A DNA stretch of 64,000 bases, from assembly GCF_024169515.1 (NCBI RefSeq), contig NZ_JAMKCQ010000001.1:372001-436000 (forward strand). The letters are read 5' to 3'. Position 1 is the stretch's first letter. Each line of letters begins with the position of its first letter. Positions 8,859 to 17,307 of the stretch are shown in pieces. This stretch comes from Erwinia aphidicola (GTDB lineage Bacteria > Pseudomonadota > Gammaproteobacteria > Enterobacterales > Enterobacteriaceae). The notes beneath the pieces are model-generated. The model was not told the DNA's origin. It made no database searches and saw nothing but the letters and a program-made list of their open reading frames with translations. The translations under genes were made by a program, and so were the position numbers.

Positions 8859-8877
8859 GGCGGGCCACTGGCCCGCC
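8859..8877 (+). terminator. Hairpin between talA and tktB
   Basis: Perfect GGCGGGCC-act-GGCCCGCC stem-loop in the 63-bp talA-tktB gap. No T-run follows, so it is more likely an mRNA stability or partial attenuation element than a full terminator. Confidence 0.5.
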
Positions 8878-8900
8878 TCCACCACTTTCGGGAGAAAATT

Positions 8901-10901
8901 ATGTCTCAACGTAGAGAACTGGCTAACGCAATCCGCGCACTGAGTATGGACGCCGTGCAAAAAGCCAATTCCGGCCACCCTGGCGCACCGATGGGCATGG
9001 CGGATATTGCGGAAGTGCTGTGGCGTGAATTCCTGCATCACAACCCGGCCAACCCAACATGGGCCGACCGCGACCGCTTTATCCTCTCCAACGGTCATGC
9101 CTCGATGCTGCTTTACAGCCTGCTGCACCTCAGCGGCTACGACCTGCCGATAGAAGAGCTGAAAAACTTCCGTCAGCTGCACTCCAAAACCCCCGGTCAC
9201 CCGGAGATCGGCTATACGCCGGGCGTGGAAACCACCACCGGCCCGCTGGGCCAGGGTCTGGCCAATGCGGTGGGGATGGCGATCGCCGAACGCACGCTGG
9301 GCGCCCAGTTCAACCGCCCTGACCACGAAATTGTCGACCACTTCACCTACGTATTTATGGGCGATGGCTGCCTGATGGAAGGCATCTCCCATGAAGTCAG
9401 TTCTCTGGCGGGTACGCTCGGCCTTGGCAAGCTGATTGGTTTCTATGACCATAACGGCATCTCGATTGATGGTGAAACCGACGGCTGGTTTACTGACGAC
9501 ACGGCGAAACGCTTTGAAGCCTATCACTGGCATGTGATCCACGACATCGACGGCCATAACCCGGACGCCATTGCCGCGGCGATCAAAGAGGCGCAGAGCG
9601 TCACCGATAAACCGTCGCTGATCGTTTGTAAAACCATTATCGGCTTCGGTTCACCGAATAAAGCCGGTAAGGAAGAGTCGCACGGTGCTGCGCTGGGCGT
9701 GGAAGAAGTGGCGCTGGCGCGCAAAGAACTGGGCTGGAACTACCCGCCGTTTGAGATCCCGAAAGAGATTTATGCGCAGTGGGATGCGAAAGAAGCCGGT
9801 GCGAAACACGAGAAAAGCTGGAACGAAAAGTTCGCCGCCTATCAGGCTGCGCACCCGGAACTGGCGGCAGAGTTTACTCGTCGTATGGATGGCGGCATGC
9901 CGGATAACTGGCAGGCAGAGACCCAGAAATACATTGAACAGCTGCAGGCTAATCCACAGAAAATCGCCAGCCGTAAAGCCTCACAAAACGCGCTGGAAGC
10001 CTACGGTCCGCTGCTTAAAGAGTTCCTGGGCGGCTCCGCTGACCTGGCACCGAGCAACCTGACAATCTGGTCAGGCTCGAAGTCGATCAAAGAGGACTTT
10101 GCCGGTAACTATATCCACTACGGCGTGCGTGAGTTCGGGATGACGGCAATTGCCAATGGTCTGGCTCATCACGGCGGCTTTATTCCGTATACCGCCACCT
10201 TCCTGATGTTTGTGGAATATGCGCGTAACGCGGTGCGCATGGCGGCGCTGATGAAGGCGCGCCAGATTATGGTTTATACCCACGACTCCATCGGCCTGGG
10301 CGAAGATGGCCCAACCCACCAGCCGGTCGAGCAGCTGGCAAGCCTGCGCGTCACGCCGAATATGAGCGTCTGGCGCCCGTGCGACCAGGTAGAAACCGCC
10401 GTGGCGTGGAAGCATGCCGTCGAGCGTCATCACGGCCCAACCGCGCTGATCCTCTCGCGTCAGAACCTGGCGCAGCCGGAGCGTACTCCAGCGCAGCTGG
10501 AGAATATCTCACGCGGTGGCTATGTGCTGAAAGACAGCGACGGCACGCCGGAAGTGATCCTGATCGCCACCGGTTCCGAGGTAGAAATTACCCTGGGCGC
10601 AGCTGAAAAACTGACGGCAAGCGGTCATAAAGTCCGGGTAGTCTCCCTGCCCTCTACCGACCTGTTCGACGCGCAGGATGTCGCCTACCGTGAATCCGTA
10701 CTGCCTTCCGGCGTGACGAAACGCGTCGCGGTGGAAGCCGGTATTGCTGACTACTGGTATAAATATGTCGGCCTGAACGGCGCTATTGTTGGCATGACCG
10801 GATTTGGTGAGTCGGCTCCCGCTGATAAGCTGTTCCCGGAATTTGGCTTTACGGTGGAAAACATCGTCAGCCATGCCGAAGCGCTGCTGAAACCGCACTG
10901 A
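8901..10901 (+). CDS. tktB: Transketolase B
   Basis: 666 aa. Thiamine-diphosphate enzyme that moves two-carbon units between pentose, heptose, triose and tetrose phosphates. The TPP motif [18 protein letters not shown] is near residues 153-170 with the closing [38 protein letters not shown] and the second-domain [19 protein letters not shown] are diagnostic. Start ATG at 8901 has GGGAG upstream. Co-directional with talA; together they can absorb erythrose 4-phosphate made by the neighbouring polyol operon. A strong terminator follows at once. Confidence 0.96.
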   Translation: MSQRRELANAIRALSMDAVQKANSGHPGAPMGMADIAEVLWREFLHHNPANPTWADRDRFILSNGHASMLLYSLLHLSGYDLPIEELKNFRQLHSKTPGHPEIGYTPGVETTTGPLGQGLANAVGMAIAERTLGAQFNRPDHEIVDHFTYVFMGDGCLMEGISHEVSSLAGTLGLGKLIGFYDHNGISIDGETDGWFTDDTAKRFEAYHWHVIHDIDGHNPDAIAAAIKEAQSVTDKPSLIVCKTIIGFGSPNKAGKEESHGAALGVEEVALARKELGWNYPPFEIPKEIYAQWDAKEAGAKHEKSWNEKFAAYQAAHPELAAEFTRRMDGGMPDNWQAETQKYIEQLQANPQKIASRKASQNALEAYGPLLKEFLGGSADLAPSNLTIWSGSKSIKEDFAGNYIHYGVREFGMTAIANGLAHHGGFIPYTATFLMFVEYARNAVRMAALMKARQIMVYTHDSIGLGEDGPTHQPVEQLASLRVTPNMSVWRPCDQVETAVAWKHAVERHHGPTALILSRQNLAQPERTPAQLENISRGGYVLKDSDGTPEVILIATGSEVEITLGAAEKLTASGHKVRVVSLPSTDLFDAQDVAYRESVLPSGVTKRVAVEAGIADYWYKYVGLNGAIVGMTGFGESAPADKLFPEFGFTVENIVSHAEALLKPH

Positions 10902-10920
10902 TAGCGAAATAAGTGTGAAA

Positions 10921-10948
10921 AAAAAAACCGCCGGAAGGCGGTTTTTTT
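10921..10948 (+). terminator. Rho-independent terminator after tktB
   Basis: AACCGCC-ggaa-GGCGGTT stem followed by seven T, about 20 bp past the tktB stop. The A-run on the other side makes it potentially bidirectional. Confidence 0.9.
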
Positions 10949-11102
10949 ATGGTGTGAACAATCATGTTAGCAGACATTATTGTTCACATGTCCTGCAGGA
11001 AAAGACAGGCAGAGCAGCGGGAGGAAATATATTCCTGCGCAGAGAGAAACACCAGACTTCTTGTGAAAAAAGCAGCAAAACACCATTGGGCGGCTTTTCT
11101 GC

Positions 11103-11417
11103 TTAGCGCAGATTGAACAGTTCAAAATATCGCAGGAATTGATCACTCAAAGCCATATTTTTATCCTTACGACACTGAGGCATCTTCCAGTTAATACCAC
11201 GAGTTAACTTCATCTGCTTCGACATAGTTAACACCTGCAAATAAATAAGCAACCGAATTGCAGATCGAAACTCTCCGGTTTGGTGAACTTCAGGTTTAAA
11301 TCTGGAATATAGCCTATCCAAAGTAATATATGAAAGACCTTCCCCACTGTTTCCAACCAACGATGCAGCAACATCGAATATTGATTCATTAATCACCAGA
11401 CTATTAAAATCAATCAT
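11103..11417 (-). CDS. Bacteriocin immunity-like protein, copy 3 (C-terminus frameshifted)
   Basis: 104 aa, related along its length to the two upstream copies (shared core MID.xSLxxNES..DVA, SYITLDRLYSRFKPEV, LTRGINWKMPQCRKDK). The other copies end KKYGFE at 92 aa. Here the T-run at 11158-11162 (complement strand) has five bases where the others have six, so the reading frame shifts and adds a different tail NMALSDQFLRYFELFNLR. The ATG at 11415-11417 overlaps the stop of the preceding toxin-tail fragment (ATGA). Probably a small cytoplasmic protein that neutralises a cognate toxin tail. Immunity role is inferred from order, size and repetition. Confidence 0.65.
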   Translation of the reverse strand: MIDFNSLVINESIFDVAASLVGNSGEGLSYITLDRLYSRFKPEVHQTGEFRSAIRLLIYLQVLTMSKQMKLTRGINWKMPQCRKDKNMALSDQFLRYFELFNLR

Positions 11418-11638
11418 TTACTCCCCCTATCCGTATCTGAATCCTCAGTATCCAAAGCATTCTGCGTATAAAGCAATTTATAATCATCAGCAAGCTTATA
11501 ATCCTCCAGCGTTGCCGAATGGATATTGTTCCATGTCTCATCATCCGATTCGCTATCCGCATAGCCCAACGCACGGTAATGCTCCCGCTCGCGGATTTCA
11601 CGAGTGTAAAAGCGTTTATCGGAATGATTAACTACCAC
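11414..11638 (-). pseudogene. Orphan toxin C-terminal tail 3
   Basis: An open stretch of about 74 codons (possible GTG start at 11636-11638, no good ribosome site) that matches the last part of the large bacteriocin: DKRFYTREIREREHYRALGYAD, then ETWNNIHSATLEDYKLADD. It differs from the toxin's own tail at many residues after ATLEDYK. Its stop overlaps the immunity start by 4 nt, exactly as in the complete toxin. It looks like the 3' remnant of another toxin allele kept with its immunity gene. Confidence 0.7.
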
Positions 11639-11653
11639 CTGGATATAAATAAC

Positions 11654-11680
11654 AAAAAATCGCCCCAGACATGGGGCGAT
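11654..11680 (-). terminator. Terminator after immunity copy 2
   Basis: On the minus strand ATCGCCCC-atgtct-GGGGCGAT is followed by a T-run. It closes the second tail/immunity module before the third begins. Confidence 0.85.
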
Positions 11681-11739
11681 TCAGGCTAAAGCGTATAGCT
11701 GCATACCGTTAGATAAACCTTGCTATACTTAATGCTAAC

Positions 11740-12018
11740 TTACTCAAAGCCATATTTTTTATCCTTGCGGCACTGTGGCATTTCCCAGTTAATTCCGCGA
11801 GAAAGGCCCATTTGAGGAGACATATCCAGAATTTGTTTATCAACCAATTGGCGAATAACATCACGAAATTCTCGAGTTTCATGCACCTTGGGATTATATT
11901 GCGAGTAAAGCCTATCCAAAAAAATGTAAGATACTGTACGTTCACTTCCAGTACCTGCCAGACAACATGCTACATCAGCTATAGTTTCGTTCGTAATAAG
12001 AGATTTTACATCAATCAT
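11740..12018 (-). CDS. Bacteriocin immunity-like protein, copy 2
   Basis: 92 aa: MIDVKSLITNETIADVACCL at the start and GLSRGINWEMPQCRKDKKYG near the end. Closely similar to the 92-aa copy 1. Small and soluble, with no membrane segment. The ATG at 12016-12018 overlaps the TGA of the preceding tail fragment by 4 nt, and a terminator follows at 11654-11680. Most divergent from the other copies in the middle (residues 40-65), where specificity for a cognate toxin might lie. Function inferred from its place behind a toxin tail. Confidence 0.75.
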   Translation of the reverse strand: MIDVKSLITNETIADVACCLAGTGSERTVSYIFLDRLYSQYNPKVHETREFRDVIRQLVDKQILDMSPQMGLSRGINWEMPQCRKDKKYGFE

Positions 12019-12215
12019 TTGTTTCTCTCCAACTCGTCCTTAAGATCTGCATCCAGGGATTCTTGTGTATAGAAATTCAAAACCTTATCAGCAAGCTTAT
12101 AATCCTCCAGCGTTGCCGAATGGGTATTGTTCCATACCTCATCATCCGTTTCGTTATCCGCATAGCCCAGCGCCCGGTAACGCTCCAGCTCGCGGATTTC
12201 ATGGGTGTAGAAATT
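12015..12215 (-). pseudogene. Orphan toxin C-terminal tail 2
   Basis: About 66 codons open in frame with no start codon, beginning NFYTHEIRELERYRALGYAD and ending DELERNK. It matches the corresponding end of the large toxin: YTHEIRELERYRALGYADNE is identical over 20 residues, then EVWNNTHSATLEDYKLADK. A TAA lies directly upstream of the matching region. The TGA overlaps the start of immunity copy 2. It is a 3' remnant of a toxin gene and too short for the tape-measure of a functional bacteriocin. Confidence 0.75.
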
Positions 12216-12254
12216 TTATGGGAAAGAGTGAACAATCTCCTCAAAATAAATCAC

Positions 12255-12282
12255 AAAAAAATCGCCCCCTTTGGGGCGATTT
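12255..12282 (-). terminator. Terminator after immunity copy 1
   Basis: On the minus strand AAATCGCCCC-aaag-GGGGCGATTT with a following T-run, about 60 bp past the stop of the first immunity gene. Nearly the same stem as the one at 11654-11680, consistent with duplication of the whole module. Confidence 0.85.
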
Positions 12283-12339
12283 AAACTAAATGGTACTACG
12301 GGGGTTCTGTTAGTCAAATAATGCTGAATTTATATAAAC

Positions 12340-12618
12340 TCATTCAAAGCCATATTTTTTATCCTTACGACACTGAGGCATCTTCCAGTTAATACCACGT
12401 GAAAGGCCCATTGTGGATGACATATTAAGAATTTGCTTTTCAATCAACACCCCCAATGTATTTTGAAACTCAAAACTTTGAATAACTTCAAATTTATATC
12501 TACTATAAAGTCGATCTAAACTTACGTAGGAAAAAACTTGCTCGCCTCCACTTCCAGCCAATGCACAGGCAACATCTGCTAAAGATTCATTTTCAATCAA
12601 ACTTTTAAGGTCAATCAT
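12340..12618 (-). CDS. Bacteriocin immunity-like protein, copy 1 (next to the toxin)
   Basis: 92 aa (MIDLKSLIENESLADVACAL ... RGINWKMPQCRKDKKYGFE). It follows the large bacteriocin directly; its ATG at 12616-12618 overlaps the toxin TGA by 4 nt, the tight coupling expected for a toxin and its immunity protein. Two paralogues lie downstream. I do not recognise a named immunity family. The pattern of one big nuclease-type bacteriocin followed by several 90-100 aa paralogues recalls loci such as usp with its three small immunity genes, but no sequence relation is claimed. Confidence 0.78.
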   Translation of the reverse strand: MIDLKSLIENESLADVACALAGSGGEQVFSYVSLDRLYSRYKFEVIQSFEFQNTLGVLIEKQILNMSSTMGLSRGINWKMPQCRKDKKYGFE

Positions 12619-14528
12619 TTCTTTATCTCCTCCTCTTCTCTTTCGAAAGCATCCAATGCCTCATTTGTATAAAGATCATTACCCTTATCAGAAATTTTAT
12701 AATCTTCAAGAGTTGCCGAGTGGGTATTATTCCATGTTACACCATCCGTTTCGTTATCGGCATAGCCCAACGCACGGTAGCGCTCAAGCTCGCGAATTTC
12801 ATGAGTGTAAAAACGTTTATCGGTATCCGTGGCGGCGATCTTGCCACCAGTAATATCCGTTAAACGTTGCACCATTACATCATTACCCGATGATGCACCA
12901 AAACGCTTCACGTGTATTTTCACCAGCTCCACTCCAGCAGCATCAATATCTGCCGTGCGCCAGTCAAGGTCGCGTATCGGCCCACCGCACTTTTCGCTGT
13001 TATATTTACGGCCACTGTATTTACCTTGGGTATTCCACTCCCCATAGGGGCTATGCAACATGACATACAGCGGCTGAATGCCGGAACCGTCCGGGAACAC
13101 CAGGATAAAGTCGCGCCAGCTTTTCACCGTTGGTAGCGGCAGTACCGTGGCGCTCAGCGCGGGCAGGCTGATGATATTGCCGCCGGTATGAATAAACGCG
13201 CTCGGTAACGGCGCCGGGCCGTCCAGCACAATCGGGCCGTTAGCCCCGGGAGCATTTGCCGGGCTGACCAGAATCTGCGGCCGACCGGCAGCCATATCCG
13301 CAGGCAGCGTGAACTGGTAATAGTCACTCTGCGGATCGAGGGTGGCTGACAGCACGCGCAGCGGCTGCGGCGTCTGCGTTCTGACCAGCTGCAGATACGC
13401 CGCCCCCGCGTAAACTGCCAGCTGCCCGCGCAGAGACGTATTGACGCTTTTACCCACTGCGGCCCGCAGTGCGCCTGCGTTCGTCAGGCCAATCACCACC
13501 GGGGAAATCGCCGCCAGAAATACCTGACTGAAATCCGTGCTGTTGAGCTTGCCGGACTGCCATAACGCCTGGGTATCCAGCTCCAGCCCGGTGGTGGTGA
13601 TGCTGATATCCCCGTGCGGCTGCGGTTTTAGCCGTGCAGCCGCCGCCAGCAGGTTTTGCGTGTAGGCAGCGGACTGCGCCGCCGTCGGCCCGGCGTAACC
13701 ATTTCCCAGATAGCTAAAGCCCGGCGGCGTGTTGCTGCCGTAGCCGCGCAGCGGGAAAACATTCGCGCCCGCCAACTGTTTGTTAGCGCTGTCGCGTAAC
13801 TGTTGCAGCAGCAGCCCTAGCGTCTTATCGGCAGCGACTTTAGTCTGATTTAGTAACTCAAGCTTTGGTGCAATGACAGCCAGCTTAGCCTGGGCGAGGA
13901 AAATCTCTGCCGGAGCGTTGTCATGCTGCGCCTTCAACGATTCGACAATCTTTTGTTTCTCCTCATAAAGTGTCTTGAACTGCGCCAGCGTCATTTTTCC
14001 AGTCAGGGTCTGGTAAAATTTGTCGATCATCTCAGCGGCTATCTGGTCTATCGTCGCCTGGCTCGTTTTCGATGTCGCCCTGGCCTGGTCAAGCTCCTGC
14101 GCCCAGCGCTGCTGCTGCGCTCTGGTTGCCGCCAGCGCTCTGACGCACGTTTCGCGATCGCTACGTGCCAGCTTCAGCCTCATCTGCAGCGTCTCGCCGG
14201 GATGCTGTTTATCCCAGGCGGCCTGCTGCGCCGCTAACTGCTGCTTTTTTTCATCCAGCTGTTTTTGCGGCAGAGCGGGTGTGACCGTGACATAGATCGG
14301 GGCAATATGGCTGCCAACCGGAAAGGAGATGATGGCATCGTGAGTCTGATTGCCCGGCACCGCGTGTAGCAGTTCAACACTGGCAGGCGTGCTGGCGGTG
14401 ACGGTTTTCGAGCTGCTGGGCGTGACATTTTTTGCCGGAGAGGTATCAATTTTAATCGTCAGAGCGGGTTTACCCGGCACCACGCTGGCGGTAAATACCC
14501 CCGGTCGGCTGGTTGCCGTCGCCTGCAC
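12615..14528 (-). pseudogene. Colicin/S-type pyocin-like bacteriocin, central and C-terminal part after in-frame stop
   Basis: 637 codons in the same frame as the N-terminal part, separated only by a TAA at 14532-14534. Contents in order: an S-pyocin-like beta-rich segment (GKPALTIKIDT ... HDAIISFPVGSHIAPIYVTV); a long charged coiled coil (EKKQQLAAQQAAWDKQ ... to about residue 240), as in colicin receptor-binding hairpins; an alpha-helical middle; a second S-pyocin-like segment (QSDYYQFTLPAD ... SIRPLYVMLHSPY-type); and a C-terminal killing domain with RKYNSEKCGGPIRDLDW, TDTDKRFYTHEIRELERYR and HSATLEDYK. The domain's catalytic chemistry is not recognised. A GTG at 14526-14528 could restart translation, but no ribosome site is evident. 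Confidence 0.75.
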
Positions 14529-14531
14529 AAC

Positions 14532-15170
14532 TTAGACCTGAGACTGCGCCGGAGCAGGCTTCACCAGCGCCAGCTGTTGCTTACCATCAACAATGACATC
14601 CTGAATCCGTAACTGAGTCCTGACGGCTGGCTGGGTGGTAATCGTTTCTTTAGTCAGCAGGCCTGCGGGCAAAGTATCGACCACCGACACCATGTCATTA
14701 CCACTGAGCGAGGAAGGGATCAACATGCCAACCACCATGCCCGCCAGACGCCCCGCGTAGGGTAAAGCATCCACGGCCAACGCTCCAAGTCGGGCTAAAG
14801 CCTCATCCATCGCCGCACTGACAGAAGTGCTGGTATTCAGCGTGGTTCCCCATCCGCCGCTAATAACAGCCAGCGACATCGGCACGCCGGGCAACATCAT
14901 CGCCTGTAATTCTGGGTGACTTTTCAAATCATCTTCTGATGATGAAGTATGACTCCCCCCATTTCCGCCCGCATTACCGGTATTATGTGAATTACCCCCT
15001 TTGCCGCCGGTATAATGATGGATCGTGTGACCACCGGGATCGGTGGTATTGCCCCACCCCGGACCATCATTAGAGGTAATAGCGGTAAGCCCGGCAGTAA
15101 AGGTAATTCCCCCATCCTGGGAATGAATACCTGCATGCCCGCAATAAAACTTTATTCTATTTCCTTTCAT
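14532..15170 (-). pseudogene. Colicin/S-type pyocin-like bacteriocin, N-terminal part up to in-frame stop
   Basis: 212 codons from the ATG at 15168-15170 (GGAGTAAAG upstream) to a TAA at 14532-14534. The first 85 residues are Gly/Ser/Asn/His-rich and flexible, with NDGPGWGNTTDPGG resembling the TolB-box (DGSGWSSE-type) of E-group colicins. A translocation-type hydrophobic stretch follows (AMMLPGVPMSLAVISGGWGT, AGRLAGMVVGMLIPSSLSG), then the start of an S-pyocin domain (RIQDVIVDGKQQLALVKPA). The stop falls inside that domain, and the same frame continues with 637 more codons, so this is one gene inactivated by a point nonsense change or a sequence error. The immunity genes remain intact. Confidence 0.75.
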
Positions 15171-15315
15171 CTTTACTCCATGTCCCGCGTCTTTGCGGTG
15201 TGAACAGCCCTTCCAGTTATCTGGTTTGAAAAATGAGAAAGTGAATAGCCAGGTGCTCAGTACTTCAGAGCGTTAATATCAACAGAGTTTCAGGGCGGGG
15301 ATAAGCAGACGCAGG

Positions 15316-15348
15316 CGTGCAGCCCATGACACATCAATGGGCTGCACG
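15316..15348 (-). terminator. Long hairpin downstream of ypfG
   Basis: Perfect 12-bp arms CGTGCAGCCCAT / ATGGGCTGCACG around a 9-nt loop, about 30 bp past the ypfG stop. No clear T-run on either strand, so terminator function is uncertain; it could be a 3'-end stabilising hairpin. Confidence 0.5.
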
Positions 15349-15377
15349 AAATTAAGCGGGGAATAAAGAAAAGAACG

Positions 15378-16469
15378 TTAAGGCTGCATCTCCACGCTGG
15401 CAGTCGCGGGCGGTGGCGTATTATTGCTGACCCACAGCGTCGGCCACTGGTCGCTGCTGTGCCAGGCGTCACAGGTGCTCTCCTGGGCGTATTCCGCCAG
15501 CACAAACTCGCGGCCATTATACTGCCAGCGGGTCGCCACACCGCAGTCGCCCAAGCCGCGATCCTTACTGTAGGTCAGCAGCTCACCGCGTGCCGCATCA
15601 AAGTCGGCATTGACCAGCTCCAGCTGTTTACTGCTCTGCTCGGGCGGTGCGAACGGCAGCGTCAGCGTGACGCTTTTGGAGACATAAGGCTGGCTGCGCG
15701 TCACTTCGAACGCCAGATCGATGGTGTTATACGCCCCCATTTCACAGCTCACCAGCAGCAGTGCCTTCTCATCGTTCAAGGGAGAAACGCTGACCTCGCG
15801 CCGCTGCGGATTAAGCGAACAGCTATCGCTGTTAACCCGCCAGGTGCCGAAATCGATCAGCCCGCTGGTTTCATCGTGCGTCAGTGCCAGCGGCGGGCGC
15901 GGCGGCGGGGCAACCTGCGGCAGCGCCGGCACCGGCGGTACATCCCAGGCGGCGCGGTCGCCACGCTTAATCCAGGCACTGGCACCGTTGACGCGCCCCT
16001 GCACCTCATCCATCAGCAGCAGCGCCGCCTTCAGGCCGTGCAGCGACACCGTGGCATCCGCCCGGTAGAGCAGCTGGATGGCATCGGCATCCATCACCTG
16101 AGCGAGGAATTCATCGATAGAGATAGCGTGATGGGTCAGCAGGTGGTGCGGCTCCACATCCCAGTGTTTAAGGTCGAGCTGCAGCCGTCGTCCATCCAGC
16201 AGCAGGTTGTCGCGCAGCGCGCCGCCCGTCAGTTCGCCACTGTAGCGGTTGCCATAATCGATGCGCAGTTCGGCCTGGGCATTATTCCCCGCCGCACGCT
16301 CCAGCGTCATTGCCAGCCCGTTATCGCCAGGGAAACTGCGCGCTTCGCAGCTGTTGAGGTTGTTGCAGGTAATCTGCCAGTCAGAAAAAGTCTTCTGTAA
16401 CGGCTGGGCCTGCAACGCTGCCGCAAACAAAAACAGGGGCAGCACTGACCATTTCGTCCAGTAAGGCAT
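15378..16469 (-). CDS. ypfG: DUF1176 periplasmic protein YpfG
   Basis: 363 aa from the ATG at 16467-16469, giving a clear signal peptide (MPYWTKWSVLPLFLFAAALQA then QPLQKTFSDW); a TTG ten codons upstream is possible but would bury it. The mature part has the DUF1176 pattern: DWQITCNNLNSCEARSF near the start, paired cysteines (CSLNPQRREVS, LLVSCEMGAYN, DCGVATRW, STCDAW) and a C-terminal WQYNGREFVLAEY. Biochemical function unknown. Gene order tktB-ypfG-nudK matches E. coli once the bacteriocin block is set aside. Confidence 0.88.
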   Translation of the reverse strand: MPYWTKWSVLPLFLFAAALQAQPLQKTFSDWQITCNNLNSCEARSFPGDNGLAMTLERAAGNNAQAELRIDYGNRYSGELTGGALRDNLLLDGRRLQLDLKHWDVEPHHLLTHHAISIDEFLAQVMDADAIQLLYRADATVSLHGLKAALLLMDEVQGRVNGASAWIKRGDRAAWDVPPVPALPQVAPPPRPPLALTHDETSGLIDFGTWRVNSDSCSLNPQRREVSVSPLNDEKALLLVSCEMGAYNTIDLAFEVTRSQPYVSKSVTLTLPFAPPEQSSKQLELVNADFDAARGELLTYSKDRGLGDCGVATRWQYNGREFVLAEYAQESTCDAWHSSDQWPTLWVSNNTPPPATASVEMQP

Positions 16470-16595
16470 TGATCGAGGGGTCCCGGTGATGTGAGGCAAA
16501 GAAGAATATTAGCACAGACGATCTGTGCACTGATTCCATCATGCGTTGCTGCGCCCGGGGCCTCAATCGGATTTATCGGACAGTCGTGGTCAGAT

Positions 16596-17177
16596 TCAAC
16601 TCAGACGCAGCCAGCCTTCAATCAGGGCATGCTGTAACAGGGTTACCGTTTTACCATCTTTGATGCGGCCATCTTTGACCATCGCCCAGGCTTGCGGGAA
16701 GGTCACTTCCAGCACGTCGATATCCTCATCCTCTACCCCGCCCCCGGCGTTATCGCGCTGGGCATAGCTATATTCCGCGGCAAAAAAGTGGATCAGCTCG
16801 GTCACGCCGCCCGGCGACATGTAGAGCTCATACAGCTTTTCGACTTCGCCCACCGCGTAACCGGTCTCTTCAATGGCTTCTTTACGGATGCAGTCTTCTG
16901 GCGAATCATCATCAAGCAGCCCGGCACAGGCTTCAATCAGCATGCCGCTGGGATTGCCGTTAACCCAGGTGGCAATGCGGAACTGACGCGTCAGCACCAC
17001 GCTGTTTTTATCGCGGTTGTACAGCAGGATAGTGGCGCCGTTGCCACGATCGTACACTTCGCGCTTGTGGCGGAGGGTGGAGCCGTCCTTCGCGGTGATC
17101 TCGTAGGTAAAGTTGCGCAGGGTGAACCAGTTTTCTGACAGGATTTTATTTTTGATGACGTCGATCTTGGCTGACAT
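16596..17177 (-). CDS. nudK: GDP-mannose pyrophosphatase NudK (Nudix hydrolase)
   Basis: 193 aa (E. coli NudK is 191). Hydrolyses GDP-mannose to GMP and mannose 1-phosphate. The Nudix box [21 protein letters not shown] lies at about residues 86-107, fitting GX5EX7REUXEEXGU closely; the N-terminal [14 protein letters not shown] and [17 protein letters not shown] segments match the family. ATG at 17175-17177. Co-directional with ypfG downstream and ansP upstream, but separated from ansP by a palindromic repeat. Confidence 0.93.
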   Translation of the reverse strand: MSAKIDVIKNKILSENWFTLRNFTYEITAKDGSTLRHKREVYDRGNGATILLYNRDKNSVVLTRQFRIATWVNGNPSGMLIEACAGLLDDDSPEDCIRKEAIEETGYAVGEVEKLYELYMSPGGVTELIHFFAAEYSYAQRDNAGGGVEDEDIDVLEVTFPQAWAMVKDGRIKDGKTVTLLQHALIEGWLRLS

Positions 17178-17250
17178 ACAGGCTCCGTTGAGATGAATCG
17201 GGAGTCTGCCATCTTAGAACGCAACGCGAGGGAAAACTATCTGAAAGACA

Positions 17251-17274
17251 AAGGGTCAGGCATGCCTGACCCTT
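17251..17274. repeat. 24-bp perfect palindrome of the GGCATGCC family
   Basis: A perfect inverted repeat centred on GGTCAGGCATGCCTGACC with AAG/CTT extensions, between the ansP stop and the nudK start. Related palindromes occur at 47267-47286, 47297-47316 and 55684-55703. The core resembles REP-like dispersed palindromes of enterobacteria. Confidence 0.75.
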
Positions 17275-17307
17275 ACCGTGATGACCTGAGCACTTCGCCG
17301 ATGGCGA

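Noticed and set aside
11414..12215. The two toxin-tail fragments as independent functional genes
   Set aside because: They lack proper starts and ribosome sites, and match only the last part of the large toxin; kept as orphan remnants, not as active genes.
12615..14528. HNH/ColE-type DNase domain at the end of the bacteriocin
   Set aside because: No HH...H metal-finger motif is present in the C-terminal 130 residues; the killing chemistry is left unassigned.
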